The notes under the pieces are model-generated. The model saw only the letters and a list, made by a program, of their open reading frames with translations, was not told the origin of the DNA and searched no databases. DNA of 64,000 bases from Trichopria drosophilae (lineage: Eukaryota > Arthropoda > Insecta > Hymenoptera > Diapriidae). The DNA lies in NCBI GenBank assembly GCA_030407085.1, contig CM059587.1, positions 72,467,001 to 72,531,000 of the forward strand, given 5' to 3'. Shown piece after piece: positions 23,825 to 35,689 of the stretch (position 1 is its first letter; the number at the start of each line of letters is the position of its first letter). Both the position numbers and the translations under genes were made by a program.

Positions 23825-25240
23825 ATTATAGTTATGACATTTTCAAAAAATGTCGACGGGTACTTAAAATGCAAATTAGGGTAGCTCATGTACGATTACA
23901 ATGTTTAATTCGGTAGTTTGTCAGGTGGTTTTTTATGTTAAAATATCCTTGGTGGACAGTTTTGGCAGTGACGGATGCACGGTGCTAATTGGACAGCCTA
24001 ACGCTCTGACCCTGGGTACTAAATTCATTAGCGAACATCCCCTATATTTAACCCCAATCTAGTTTTCCTCGGGTACCCTCACGGATAGTTTATTCGATTT
24101 CCCTGCATAGACGTTTTTTACTCTACTCCTACGTTGGACCTTATGAAGATACATTGTTGTTTTGCAAGACTGATATCTTGGGAATTGTTTGCAGATTGTT
24201 TTCAAGTAGTTTTTAATACGTCTAAAAATAGTGGAGTAATGTACCACAAAATTGAAAACTGTTAATTATATAGCTGCGGAAAATTTTGATATAAATATCT
24301 CTATTCTAAAGGGAGTTTATCGTAAAAATGTTTGGTCACAACATATTAAAATGACACCCTAAATAAATAAAAATATTTCAAGACATTAGTATTCAAAAAG
24401 ACACACTAGATGGCGTAACAATCCATGAATGTAAGAATTTCGACATGACCATGTAATATATGTCCATCATGTCCAAACCCGTAGAATTCATAAACAGGAG
24501 TTAAAACTACTTTTCAGGATGTTTTTTCAAATACTATTTTATAACTAAAATATAAATCGAAAGTAATCAGGATTAAGCACTATTTGGAAATTAGCATAAT
24601 TATCATTTAAATGTGAATGTATAGAATCAAGATTAAATTGAAAGTGCTATAATATGGATTTATTTTATTAGATAATTACCACATATATTTTAAAATTTGC
24701 ACTTTATATGTAAATGTTACCAGACAATGAATTATAGTGTTTGAAGATAACAGTTTCTAGGAGAAATACTAGGTGGCGCATGAATCCATAAATAAACCGC
24801 TGAGACATGTCCAGAACTGTTCGGCTAATACGACACTTGGGGAAATGAGAATGTGACATCGCTTTTGTGTTTAAGCGTCACCTAGCGCCCACGTGGGTTA
24901 TTAATGTTTGTAGATTTCTTCGACAATTTGTTACCAACTAGATTTCTTCCAAATTTGTATTAAACAAATTAATACAGGCCTGGGAAATGTACAGAATTTC
25001 ACTTATAATTTTTATTTAAAAACTAACTTGCTCGGAGCAAAAGGTTTTGTTATAATTACTAATATTCTAGGATGTTTTTGCAATAAACAAAAATTGTTCA
25101 AAAGAGAAGTATGGGGGATACGAGCCAAATTGTATTTGTAGCAAATAGAATTTTCAAAATTACAATCAAATCCTAACAGCAACAAAACTCACAGTTTTAT
25201 TTGTTAATATTTTTTTCTCCGCGATAACCGCATAACAAAC
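23825..25240. other. AT-rich DNA with CTAGRTGGCGC-type blocks
   Basis: CTAGATGGCG (24409), CTAGGTGGCGC (24769) and, inverted, CACCTAGCGCC (about 24880) recall block A of repeat C. A 40-base block at 23829-23870 resembles 22244-22290. No gene was recognised. Confidence 0.45.
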
Positions 25241-25242
25241 TA

Positions 25243-25496
25243 CTCGGAAAGAAAAAGTTTGTGATCCACACAATTTAGGTTTGTGCTCGACACAAACCTG
25301 GAAGTTTGTGTAGAACGCAAACCTGTTTTGCGCTCAACACAAACCTGTTTTGTACTCAACACAGTGTATGTAATGGGTGGTCACAGTAATGAGTGTATGT
25401 GTAGGTGTATTTAAGAAAAAATTTTGGCACAGCACAAACTAAGTTTGTGTTGAACTCAAACCAGGGTTGCATTCATTACAAACCGTTTTTCCGTGT
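25243..25496. mobile_element. MITE-like element built of ACAAACCTG repeats
   Basis: The ends (CGGAAAGAAAAAGTTTGT; inverted right end CGGAAAAACGGTTTGT) form a TIR. The interior is an irregular minisatellite of GTTTGTGCTCGACACAAACCT-like units in both orientations. Confidence 0.6.
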
Positions 25497-25499
25497 ACC

Positions 25500-26080
25500 A
25501 TACAGTATATGAAGTACATTAAAAAATTAACTTATTAGAGTCTGATCATGTTATATATTTATTACTAAATAATATGTTTTTCTAAGAATTATACACTGAG
25601 CAAATACAGTGATATAAGATATTACTTGCAGTAGTTAAGTACCATATGCTCGAACCATATATGATACTATAATAGTAGTTTTAACCGGACGATTCAAATT
25701 AACAATTAAGGTTGTGTTGTTAACAACCTGTTTTCTCTGAGATAGCCTCATGAAAAATGTCAATCTCAAAACAATTTCGAAATAAGTGCAAAAGTAATCA
25801 GCGCTACCCTCATTTTGGTACTGTTTTATGATCAGACTTGGTTGAAAGAAACAAATATATAACAATGAACAAAGAAGGTCCCATAGGGCGATATTGAGGA
25901 AGCTTCACTTGAAGCGTTGTCTTGGAAACTATTCAGATATTAGTCTCCCAACGTTACATCCCTACGTGACCCTCGATTAGAAAATCAGCAAGCGCGTCAG
26001 CAACGCCTATACATAAATTCCATTGAGTGCATTCTAATAAAATGTTTGCATAAAATATTTAATAATTAAAAACATTAACA
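25500..26080. other. AT-rich DNA, no feature seen
   Basis: Only a chance 76-codon minus-strand open frame (25635-25865) with no recognisable domain. Confidence 0.4.
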
Positions 26081-26081
26081 A

Positions 26082-26430
26082 TTATTTTGTAGAATAGTGG
26101 AATGATAGAATGACCATTACGGGTTGTTTTAATTTCCTTTTTTGGCAAAAGAATTTATTGCTTAACAAATTTATTTTTGGCGCCCAACGATTCGACCTAT
26201 TGACTCTTCAGAGGCTTCTATTAACAAAATTTGTGAGCAATAAATTCTTTGCCAAAATATGGAAATTATAACCGAACCGTAATGGCCCTGGTAGAAATCT
26301 GTCCAGTTTTTTTGTTACTTTGCCCAGTTTTCCTATACCTTTAACACCGGAAAGACAGAATAGCTGCCCAAAAACTGGACTCATTTTCTACCAGGGGGCC
26401 ATTCTATCATTCCACTATCCTACAAAATAA
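26082..26430. mobile_element. Foldback/MITE element with a nested insertion
   Basis: The TIRs begin TTATTTTGTAGRATAGTGG and continue AATGATAGAATG on both arms, about 32 bp nearly identical. A second matching segment inside carries TGGCAAA, AATTTATTGCT and AAATTTGT. The right arm is split at 26286-26396 by another element. The loop (26179-26217, inverted) has a degenerate hammerhead-like CTGAAGAG and GGTCGAATCG. Confidence 0.75.
26286..26396. mobile_element. Small MITE nested in the 26.1-26.4 kb element
   Basis: 111 bp with ends CCCTGGTAGAAATCTGTCC and, inverted, CCCTGGTAGAAAATGAGTCC, each followed by AGTTTTT. It interrupts the right arm exactly where the left arm reads GACCATTACGG. GGCC on both sides may be the target duplication. 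Confidence 0.7.
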
Positions 26431-26434
26431 AGTA

Positions 26435-29350
26435 TGAATAATCGGTTCATCAATTATTTAACACCTGTTTTGCAATATACAATTATGTTATTAGTTAAAT
26501 ATGTATATATTTAATAAATAAATGAGGACGTGTTTTATTGTATTTAAGGCATCTTGGACTTAATTATGGATTCCTTAGGATGTTACATGTTTAACACAAG
26601 TTCTTAAGTTCTGTTAAAATCTGTGTCATTTGGATGTTCATCTTTGTATCCTCAATAATTTTTGTTTTTAAATTTTAATTTTCGTTTCCTATGTTTTTCA
26701 TTTTAGAGCTTACTAGTCGTGATAACGTAATTGTATCGCCATTTATTTACAATTTTACTAAATCTATTATTAAATTGTTTTAAAAGGGTTATAATTCGAA
26801 ACAAATTAAAAAAAGTAAATCATTTAGACGTTTTCAAAATATTGTTTTATAAAACTCAGTGTTTATTACTATTTTATTGTATTATGACATTGATTAATTG
26901 ACAGACAATTTTCCAGGATTTCTTAGTTACATTGTAAGAAATATCTGTTCAAAACTATCAACAAATACTGTAAAGTTACAAAAGTAATGTAGAATTGCAA
27001 TAACATATTATAAAAATACAACAAAATATTATGAAATTACAAAAACTTGAGATTTTCACAATTTCTTTAAGTTATTTCTTAATGTATTTCGGTCCTAAAT
27101 AATATTAAATTCGTTAAGAAAATGACACTTTTTTAGGTGGCGTCATACCAAAAAATACGAAACCATTTTTATCTAAGTTTTTAAATATCAAAAAATATTA
27201 TAATTTCGATATGAATCTTGAAATTTTATAATGGGCACCGTACATAATTTTGTTTATTTAGTTCAGACGAAAAAAATGTTATAATTTACAATTTATAACA
27301 ATCTGAAATTCAGCCGTCCAGTTTTGTCTTTGATTATCTAAAAATTATCTTTACTATTGCTAACTTAGTGTATGTAAAGCATCTATAAATACCACTACAA
27401 CTATTGTTAACGTCTTAAAGATATTTCCAGAATTTACAGTCTAATTTTAACCTAATTTAAATATCAAATACGACTAAAATCACCAAAGAACGAATGTGAA
27501 AGAGTGCATAGAAAAAACAGAATTTTGATAGCAATTTGATAGTAATTTATTTCAAATATATCATAAAAAATGACGTTTAGTAATTATATCTCCCACCAAC
27601 AAATTATTATGATATATCATCTCCATGAAATATTATTTTTCTATCGTGATACGCTTTCAGGAAATATGTCAATATTACAGAAGGGTGTCAATAACGAATG
27701 CTCGCTTTAATTTTAGAAGAATAAGGGCCAGCAAGGAGATAAAAAATGAATAGGTATTTGAAATCAATAGACCGATTGCGCATTTTGAAAGAGAATGTTA
27801 AAGCAGTAAATAAAAAAGAAAAAGCAATTAATATTCTGATGAAAACTTTTCTAACAAATAGCGGCTGAAAAAATTACTGAAATGCATGTATATAATGGTT
27901 TTATTGACTTTTTTTAATCGATTATCGATGCAAATACTGACTAACTAATTTAGGTATTTCTATGATGCATGTCATACCGATTTCATAAATGTAGGTGTAT
28001 TAGAAACTCCCTAATTATCCAGAAAGTTATAGTAAAATTACATGGTACGACTGGGCATTATTTATTTAATCATTGTTCGTTTAAAAACATAAACATAAAT
28101 AAATAACAATTACATACTTCAACAATACATTTAACTATTTAAAGACTAATAAAATGTACCTGTAGTGCGTACAAGAATAGTATTTTCCCTTGCAAATTAC
28201 CCTATATTTATAAATTATTGACATGTAAACGACCTGGTTATTACTATACTTTTTTAACCATCTCAAACTAAAAAAAGGCTTTTTAAGAAAAATCTTTTCC
28301 GAGGATTCGCAAAAAAACTAAAATTTTCTTGAAATCCGTACTTAGAAAATGTACCACAAACCTACTCTTTACAATTTTTAAAGTGAAAGAAAAAAAATTC
28401 ACTGTGTAAAAGTGACAATTAGATCACTTAGTTAAAGTAGTCAAATCTGTACTGTTCGATAATGACATTTCACTTTTATAAGTAAGACTTCGGATTTTTC
28501 ACTGCAACGATTTTAGAGTGTACTGAAAAATATTAAACAAAACGTAAAAAACATAAGTTATTACTGAATAAAAAAACAATTGAAAATCAACATAAAAATT
28601 TACATATAAAGAAAACCTATCAATGTTTCAGAAATTTAAAAAAAAAACCTAGGTGGTTAGTAAGAAATGAAAAAGCCAATTTGAATTTGAATTGAAGCTA
28701 GTTTTACTAAATTTGAAGATTAGCGATAATATGATGTTTTCTTCAGCAGTAACTTGTAGAAGAAGGATTCAGAATACTTGAAGGAGAAAAATACTTGAAT
28801 GGTCATCGTTTAAAATAAAAAAAAACAACTATGAATTATCAAATAAAATTATTATAGTTCCGTTTTTTTCACGATAGGTGTAATATAATACATATAAATA
28901 TAAAACAACATAAAAATGTATAAATAAAATCTAGATTAAACTTATAAACAAGTATATATTATTAATTATAAATAATTTAAAATATGCATTAATAAATCTC
29001 TAAGAAAACAATAATACGGTAAAGTAATCACGAAAAAAATGTGAAACTACCACCACAAAAATTCGTTTATATGGAAACCTAAATATATTACCGAGTGCTT
29101 TATAAATATTGTACAAAATTTATTCCTGAAATAGTCTCCAAATTTCCTGCAGTTAAAATTCATTGTCGTTTTAGAATGGCTGCTAAAAATTAATTTTCAC
29201 TCTCTTTGGAGTAGGATTTTACTTAATAAGAGTAATAGGTCACTGTTTATAGGAGATTCTTAATTATCACTTTATACAGAGAGACCTCTCCAACCTTACT
29301 AAGGTTAAAGATATCAATTACCATTCTAGAAATCACCTTGAATAAGAAAA
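26435..29350. other. AT-rich gene desert
   Basis: No open frame of 60 codons or more and no clear repeat pair. Only A/T runs and short AAAGTGAAA/TTTCACTTTT complementarity near 28380-28490. Confidence 0.5.
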
Positions 29351-29355
29351 GAAAA

Positions 29356-29378
29356 GGGTGCGGGTCGAAAAACGGATA
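29356..29378 (+). repeat. CCGACAGTC-family leader fragment
   Basis: GGGTGCGGGTCGAAAAACGG matches the leader of the copies at 214-201 (inverted) and 48121 (inverted). The rest of the unit is missing. Confidence 0.5.
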
Positions 29379-29879
29379 AACTTCCGAAGCATGTGACTAA
29401 AATTTTGACCATCACTGAAAATTGTTGCGAGTACGTTAATTTTCAGAAGCAATTTTTCAAGTTACATTCCCCTTGTATTAATAGAAATTCTACATGAATT
29501 TGTGAATTCTTGAGACGGTTTAGTAGACATCTTTAACTAAGATTAGGGGTTAATAAGTCTCTTAAATCAAAGCGATTGTAACGGAAATTTTAGGTACAGA
29601 TTCGGGACTTTAAGTCATATCAACTTATAACTTCGTTTCGTTTCAGAATTTTCAGATACGGTTCGGAAATTTCAGATATTTCATATAAATTTTAGATTAC
29701 GGTTCATATACTTTATATAATTGAAACGGAATCACTATTTTTAGTAACAGTTATTTGGAAAATTGCAATACTTTTGTAATGCTGAAGAAATGTCTCCAAA
29801 CGGTCACATTAAAAAAACTTTAGTTAAATTTTCAGAAAATTCCGACAAAACTTATAACAGTGTGGTAAAGTACTTCGTA

Positions 29880-30000
29880 GTCAAAATAATGGTTCAGAAA
29901 TGAATTCCTCGAAATATACATATACATTACACAATGACAGTTGGAGAAAATGCAATGCCTAAGCATGCTACTTCATTGTTTATCATAACCTTAAAACTGG
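29880..30000 (+). repeat. Dispersed repeat D, copy 1
   Basis: Contains ACACAATGACAG, AATGCNTAAGCA and TTGTTTATCATAACCTTAAA, which recur in the same order at 33015-33130 and 33290-33390. Confidence 0.65.
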
Positions 30001-30120
30001 TTTTAAAAACTGTAATAACTTTAGTTCCGGAAGTTCCAGTGATGGGGAAAAATGTTCGGGAAATGCAGTTACTATTTTTATGTATGTAACATTTTACAAA
30101 ATGGTGTTACAAAACAACGC

Positions 30121-30605
30121 TGACGTAGTTGGGCTTTTCGCCGCCAGTATCAGTTGCGGCGTTCTTATTTATCCGCTTCGCGATATTAAAGTAGATTTTC
30201 ATTTACTCATAAGAGTTTCCGCGCAGGAGATCTTGTTATATATAAGACGTATGCATTATTATTGATATATAATATCTTCCTAGTATCGTGTGTCATTTTG
30301 TTTACATATATTAGAATATATTAAAGAATTACTAACCTGTAACGACATTAGTATGGACCAGTCGTTGTTTACTACTCTGACGTAGTTGGGCTTTTCACCG
30401 CCAGAATCGGCTGAGGCGTTCTTATTTATCCACTTCGCGATATTAAAGTAGATTTTCATTTACTCATAAGAGTTTCTGCACAGGAGCTCTTGTTATATAT
30501 AAGACCTATGCATTAGTATTGATATATAATATTTCCTGGTGTGGTGAGTCATTTTGTTTACATATATTAGAATATATTAGAGAATTATTAAATTGTAGCG
30601 ACATT
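30121..30605 (+). repeat. Tandem duplication of an about 229-bp unit
   Basis: 30121-30349 and 30378-30605 are highly similar direct repeats with a 28-base spacer. Both hold TGACGTAGTTGGGCTTTTC, ATATTAAAGTAGATTTTCAT and a TATATAAG box. The units resemble small promoters or LTRs, but no internal retroelement sequence lies between them. Confidence 0.8.
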
Positions 30606-30889
30606 TTTTGAAACGGTAACTGAACTATTTTGTTGCTATCTTTTAGGAAAATGACTAAATTGTAACAATATTTGTATAAAACCATAACAGTAAAAAAACT
30701 TAAGCTAAATTTTCAGAAAATTCCGCTAAAAATGTCTAGCCGTATAAGAATAAAAATGCCAAAATAGAAGAAATCATCCATGGGGTCCAAAAAAAAGTTC
30801 ACAAAAAAAGTGTATCGAAGATGTAAGAAAAGAGGTTAATAACGAGACCAGCGATAAAAATCAAAGGAATTATCGGATAAAAATATAAA

Positions 30890-31800
30890 AGAGCGATTCA
30901 GTAATAGGATAGAGACACAGGCATGCCGGGAAAGTGGCGGAGGAGGAAGAGACGGGAAGCGGAAACGACAAGCCACCTCCGTCAAACAATTGGGTTTTGC
31001 AAATCGGAACAAAAAAAAATGGAACGACCGCCAGAAATCAGTTACTGGTTTCATATCCAAATATACAAACGCGCGTACACTCCGCGAAGCGAGAGATGAG
31101 TGACGGGGGAGTGAACAATCGCTGTAGAGAGAAAGAGAGAGAGAGAGAGAGGGTGAGAGGGGGTGGAGGGTAAAGGGGAGCGAGATGCAACCCGGTAGAG
31201 GGAGCAAGAAGGGACTATCGATCAAAGGTGGCGCTTTGGGGAAAGCCTCTCTTTGTCCGGATTTTCGCTAGTACACTCAACGTGTGTGTACGCGTATACA
31301 CTCGCGCCACTTCACCCTCTTTACAGAGTCGCCCCTCTCGGCGTCCCTTCCTTCCTTTTCGGGCTGTCACACGATACACCCTGCTTATATAAAATCGCTT
31401 TCGAGGGGATGAACTCGTCGTCTCGAGGGGTAGATCCCACCCTGACCAATCGGCACTCGAGCACGCCCTGTGACGTCACGCGTGCCCCGGCGTAATTAGC
31501 CAATCCGACGTGACGACGGTGTCGATACGGAAGAGCGCACCCCTCGCGAGCCTCGCAAATCTTTACGAGCCAATGATCGCGGACTTTTCGGACCCTCGCC
31601 AAAAGCTGTCGCCCGTAATTACCGGTCCCTCCACGATCTTTTTCTTTTCCGCTTCCTTTCCCCCGTCCCCGCATTACTTTCCGGCCCGATTTTCTGCGGC
31701 CTTTCGGATTTCTGGTTAGGAAACGCTCCAAACTGCCTCTCTCAACATTTGTAAAGCGGTTTACCCTCAAGCCCGCCAAAACGCGCCCTCGCATCTTGAT
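30890..31800. promoter_or_regulatory. GC/CpG-rich island 2 (probable promoter)
   Basis: A sharply bounded GC- and CpG-rich block. It contains a (GA)n tract (31127-31151), CCAAT at 31446, 31500 and 31570, a palindromic CRE TGACGTCA at 31471-31478, and TATATAAG on the minus strand at 31391-31384 (TATATAAAA on plus at 31386). CCAAT boxes and CRE lie 55-185 bases upstream of the TATA if transcription runs to the left, so a minus-strand start near 31360 is the simplest reading. No coding exon was identified; open frames here are long because stop codons are rare in GC-rich DNA. Confidence 0.55.
31127..31151. repeat. (GA)n tract
   Basis: GAGAGAAAGAGAGAGAGAGA-type tract in CpG-rich island 2. GAGA tracts are often bound by GAGA-type factors in insect promoters. 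Confidence 0.8.
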
Positions 31801-32086
31801 CATTTCTATCGATTCTACATTACACCGTTAATTGTGGCCACGACACGTTACACTAAAATTATTGTAGCTAGAGAGAGGAACCATTCAATTTCACTCCTGT
31901 AGAAATATTGTCTCCTGAGGCAGTTCAACTGCTTTCGTGTATTCCCTACTAACCTTATAGCCCTCTAACGGTGTAATTATGTACTCCGCGGAAAAGATTA
32001 AAGTACTCCAAGAACGATGGCCATAGCGCCCCTTTAGTAAAGAGGAATTCTATCTCTCCGACCGTCAGCATCTCTATGACATTACG

Positions 32087-32658
32087 CAGCTAACACAAGC
32101 TGCGGAAAGACGTCATAGAGACGTCGTTTTCGAGACGACTTAAAGTCGTGTCTAAAAGCTGACAAAAAGCCGGCCTTGGAAGACCGTCTTGAAAAGGTCG
32201 TCTAAGCACCGTCTATATTTATGACGTCTTAGAGACGCCTATAAAATTATGCATGATTCTGCCTTTCTCGCAAGTGGCAAAGTTTTATGCAGCCGATGAT
32301 TAATCACATATCACCTTTATGTTATGCCTTTATTTTCACTTATAAAAGTGAACATTACAAATAAATAAATATGCGCGTGTACCAATTATTAATGAATATT
32401 AAATATAAATATTACTATGATACTGAAAAAATAGGTCACCAACGCTGGATGATAATATTAGTCGCGTCACAGCATAATTGTTCTTTTTTAGACGTTTTAA
32501 GTGAGACGACTTATTTGTGATCTTTAAGACCGTCTTCTGAGGGTGAATATCATATCTTTAAGGTGTCGTAGAAATGTCTTCAAGACTAAAAAGTAAGACT
32601 ATCTCGTAATAGTCAGGACGGCTTTACGTCCGACGTTGAGACGTCTCTGTGTTAACTG
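32087..32658. mobile_element. 572-bp TIR element with CAGYTAACACA ends
   Basis: The left end CAGCTAACACAAGC and the inverted right end CAGTTAACACAGAGACGTCT match over the first 12 bases, with GACGTC and GACGAC motifs repeated through both halves. There is no coding capacity, so it is probably a non-autonomous DNA transposon. Target duplication is unclear (TTACG and GGTAAC flank it). Confidence 0.6.
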
Positions 32659-32659
32659 G

Positions 32660-32940
32660 GTAACCACGAGCAGAGATTGTCACAAGTATCTTGAATAGAT
32701 GGGCCACCGCATAGGGACAATCTAGTGTCCCTTTAGTTATTAGAGGGACTCTAGACCAATCCAATAACAGAAAATCTTTCTAAGCAATATTCGCTCGCTC
32801 GTGCTTGATGTTATAGTTATAATTTTTTGCAGTTACTGAATCAAGCATTAACTAACGAAAATTGCTTAGAAAGATTGCTGTCTGGTTTACTTAATACAGC
32901 CACGAATTCATTTAATTTGTGACAATTGCTGCACGACAGT
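32660..32940. other. Intergenic DNA with GTCCCTTTAGT block
   Basis: GTGTCCCTTTAGTTATTAGA at 32732 resembles GCGCCCCTTTAGTAAAGAGG at 32026, on the other side of the TIR element. Also AAAATCTTTCTAAGCAATAT and its near-inverse at 32865 form a loose hairpin (32771-32881). Confidence 0.45.
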
Positions 32941-32965
32941 ATACAATAACAAACAGCATCGACGG

Positions 32966-33395
32966 AACGGAACGCGAAATCGAAAATAGCGAAAGAAAAC
33001 TAGATAAGAATGTCGTTGTCAAAATGATTCCAAAATGAAATTCTTGGAATATACAGACAATACACAATGACAAATGAAAACAACGCAATGCGTAAGCAGA
33101 CTACTTAATTGTTTATCATAACCTTAAAATGTAATCCAGCCGGCAAAGATTGTATCATAAATTTTTATTAGTTCGTGCTTAATTCCGTATTGACGGAAAG
33201 GTTAGGTAGAACACGGAAACGGAACGCGGAATCGAAAAAGGCGTAAGAACACATCGATGCGTTCGCATCGCAAGAAAAACAATAAAATATGTCAAACAAA
33301 AAAATGTAAAAGAATTATACGCATACTACACAATGGCAATAACTAAAGTGTCATAAGCACGCTATGTTATTGTTTATCCTAACCTCAAAACGTTC
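32966..33395 (+). repeat. Tandem pair of about 255-bp units (repeat D)
   Basis: Both units start GGAAACGGAACGCGRAATCGAAAA or a close form (32969, 33214) and end with TTGTTTAT, CCTAACC or ATAACCT, then AAAAYG (to 33132 and 33391). They contain the 29880-30000 sequence. No open frame is shared. Confidence 0.65.
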
Positions 33396-33519
33396 TTTTT
33401 CGTTCGTTTCAAATTTCGTTACTCTGTATCGACCATATTGATGTAAGAAAATATCTTCTGTTAAAAGAAAGGTTGTATTCAATCCGTTGGCAGAGTGCAG
33501 GTCATTAATCGAAAGAATT

Positions 33520-35685
33520 GATAAAGTATGTCGAACCTAAACTACCCCATTTTCTATACCTACGAGTTGACAATTGACTCGAACAGTTTTGTATGCATCC
33601 TTTCACATGTCACAGCTCACAGCACCGGATGTTACAGAGAATCAGCGAACCGTGACTGCGGTATCGAGTTTTACTCGTTTAATTGTTCCCTTTGGCTTTT
33701 CATTATTACATTTGCTATTTTCGGTAATTATATTGCACCAGATAATTTTCAGTAGTCTAATCTTCCGATGACTTGGTCGGGAGTAATCATATTACTTCAG
33801 CACCTCCCTTCTATCGACACGATGGTCCAATTCCCCTTCGTATCTACTAATTTAAATCCAACTGACTGTACAATTAGATATAATTTATTCTGTATTAACA
33901 AATCATATTACTCCAAAGCTTCGACTACCGGATGACATTTTGAAGGTAGGTTAAGATACTTTCAGTGGATTTATCATCGATAATTATGTTTCCTACAACA
34001 TTTCTGTCAATGTAGTCTCAAAGTTTGTTGGAGGAGGGGGAATTTTCTCTTTTTGAATTGAGAATTTAACCACTCTAATGAAGGAGCATATTCCTATTCT
34101 TAAAGAATGAAAAGTCACTCTACATTCAGTGAAAATTCACTCTTTCACTTTGAGGAGCCAATTCTCATTCCAAGAAATTTAAGAGCAAAGAGCAAAATAT
34201 AATTTTCGTTATTTTGGTCATTATCGTTCGTGGAGGTTTATAACAATTTCAAAAAATGGCCTCACGTAACTACAATATACTTCTGCGCCTTCCTGTAAAG
34301 AGGAAAAGCTGCGAAATGGAGGTTGCAGCATTCCGATTACAGCTCCGACCAAAGCCCCGATTACTATAGGGGCTCTAAGTAGTGCCCTAAGTGTAACCTT
34401 AAAAATTTCACTCCGGCTGCGAAAAAGTGTATCTATCGTTAACAATTCATGAATGACAATGTAGAATCTGAAGTAAAAATTTCATAAAAATTCACAAGAA
34501 GAAATTGTAGATAAACTGGTAGTAAAAATACAACATTCAACATACTGGTAGAAACAAATTAATTTATTATTATCTGGTTGAAGAAAATAAATGTGAATTT
34601 GAATCCATGCCTGATTATTTTTAATGGTGTTTTTTTAATCTGAACTTTTACCACTTTTTTACACGAAGATGTTGTACATTCCAATTCTGCATCTGCAGTG
34701 GTTAAGTCCCTTTTCTAACTGTAATACTTTTGCCAATGCCTATACACTATGTATTAAAGTGTGTTTTAATACCAATTCATGAAATAAAATTGTTTGTGAA
34801 CCTGATTAGGAATCCATTCTGAAAGTTTAAAAAACTCAAATGTCAAATTCATTATGGCGGTCGACAATTCTTATTTTTTTTTAGTTATAATATTTATCTA
34901 CGTAAATACATTTTGATACCGACCGCCACATTGCATTCGCTATATTGCATTCGCCATTTTAAACCATAAAAACCTGATAACGAATTCATAATCAGGACGC
35001 ATAATAATCCAGCATTAAAAAGAAAATGGTTCAGAATCGACCAACTTTCGATCTTCTTTAATCGGCAATGTTGATCAGATATGGATTGAATTTAAAATCT
35101 GTTTACTTTATATGAAATCTATTAAACTAAAATATAGCAAAATATTTGAGGACAAATATAATCGATAGTGTCTTCAAGTCCCAAGGTCACTAATTTTGAT
35201 TCCGACATTATTCAATATTCAATATCAATTGGCGCATATTAGAAATAATCATATTTAATATTTTCAAAACTTCACATCCAACAATTACGTCAGTGTCATA
35301 TTATGATTTGATGATTTTAGTCCCTTGTTCCTTTTTGTATATTTTATTACTTCTATGTGTAATATTTTCGGAAATTATTTTACTATTCTAATATAAAAAC
35401 GTACTATGCTTGTCTGAAAAAAAGTAAACCCTCTCTAGCGACGGAAGAAATATGCATATACAGTATATAACAATTTAAATCTCATTTATATTGTTACTAT
35501 TTATGCGCTAACACTGTTGGAATAACATTTAATTTCAAAGGAATAAACATCGAATGGTTGGACCCGGAGTGAATTTTTAATCTAAAGGAGGAAATAAGTC
35601 CTTGGGAGTAAATAATCTGCTCCTAATTGTGTGTAATATTAATGGTTTACTCTAAGGAATTCATAATGTACTCCAAAGGATTTAA
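33520..35685. other. AT-rich DNA with minor repeat fragments
   Basis: ATGGCGGTCG (34856) and CGACCGCCA (34919) are inverted, and the text around 34940-34990 belongs to the GATTCGTAATCAGCG family seen at 52.8 kb. Open frames at 33528-33771 and 34221-34445 show no domain. Confidence 0.45.
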
Positions 35686-35689
35686 ATAT

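Noticed and set aside
22244..23870. Direct repeat TAGTTATGACATTTT at 22.24 and 23.83 kb as LTR ends
   Set aside because: Match covers only about 40 bases and no element structure lies between.
26179..26195. TTGGCGCCCAACG as a retroviral primer-binding site
   Set aside because: It lies in the loop of a foldback element and better fits a decayed hammerhead-like motif read from the other strand.
30121..30605. Intact LTR retrotransposon with the two units as LTRs
   Set aside because: Only 28 bases separate the units, with no primer-binding site, gag or pol.
30836..31803. Open frames of 79-160 codons in the 31 kb island
   Set aside because: Low-complexity (LSLSLS from GA repeats) or overlapping on both strands; few stop codons in GC-rich DNA explain them.
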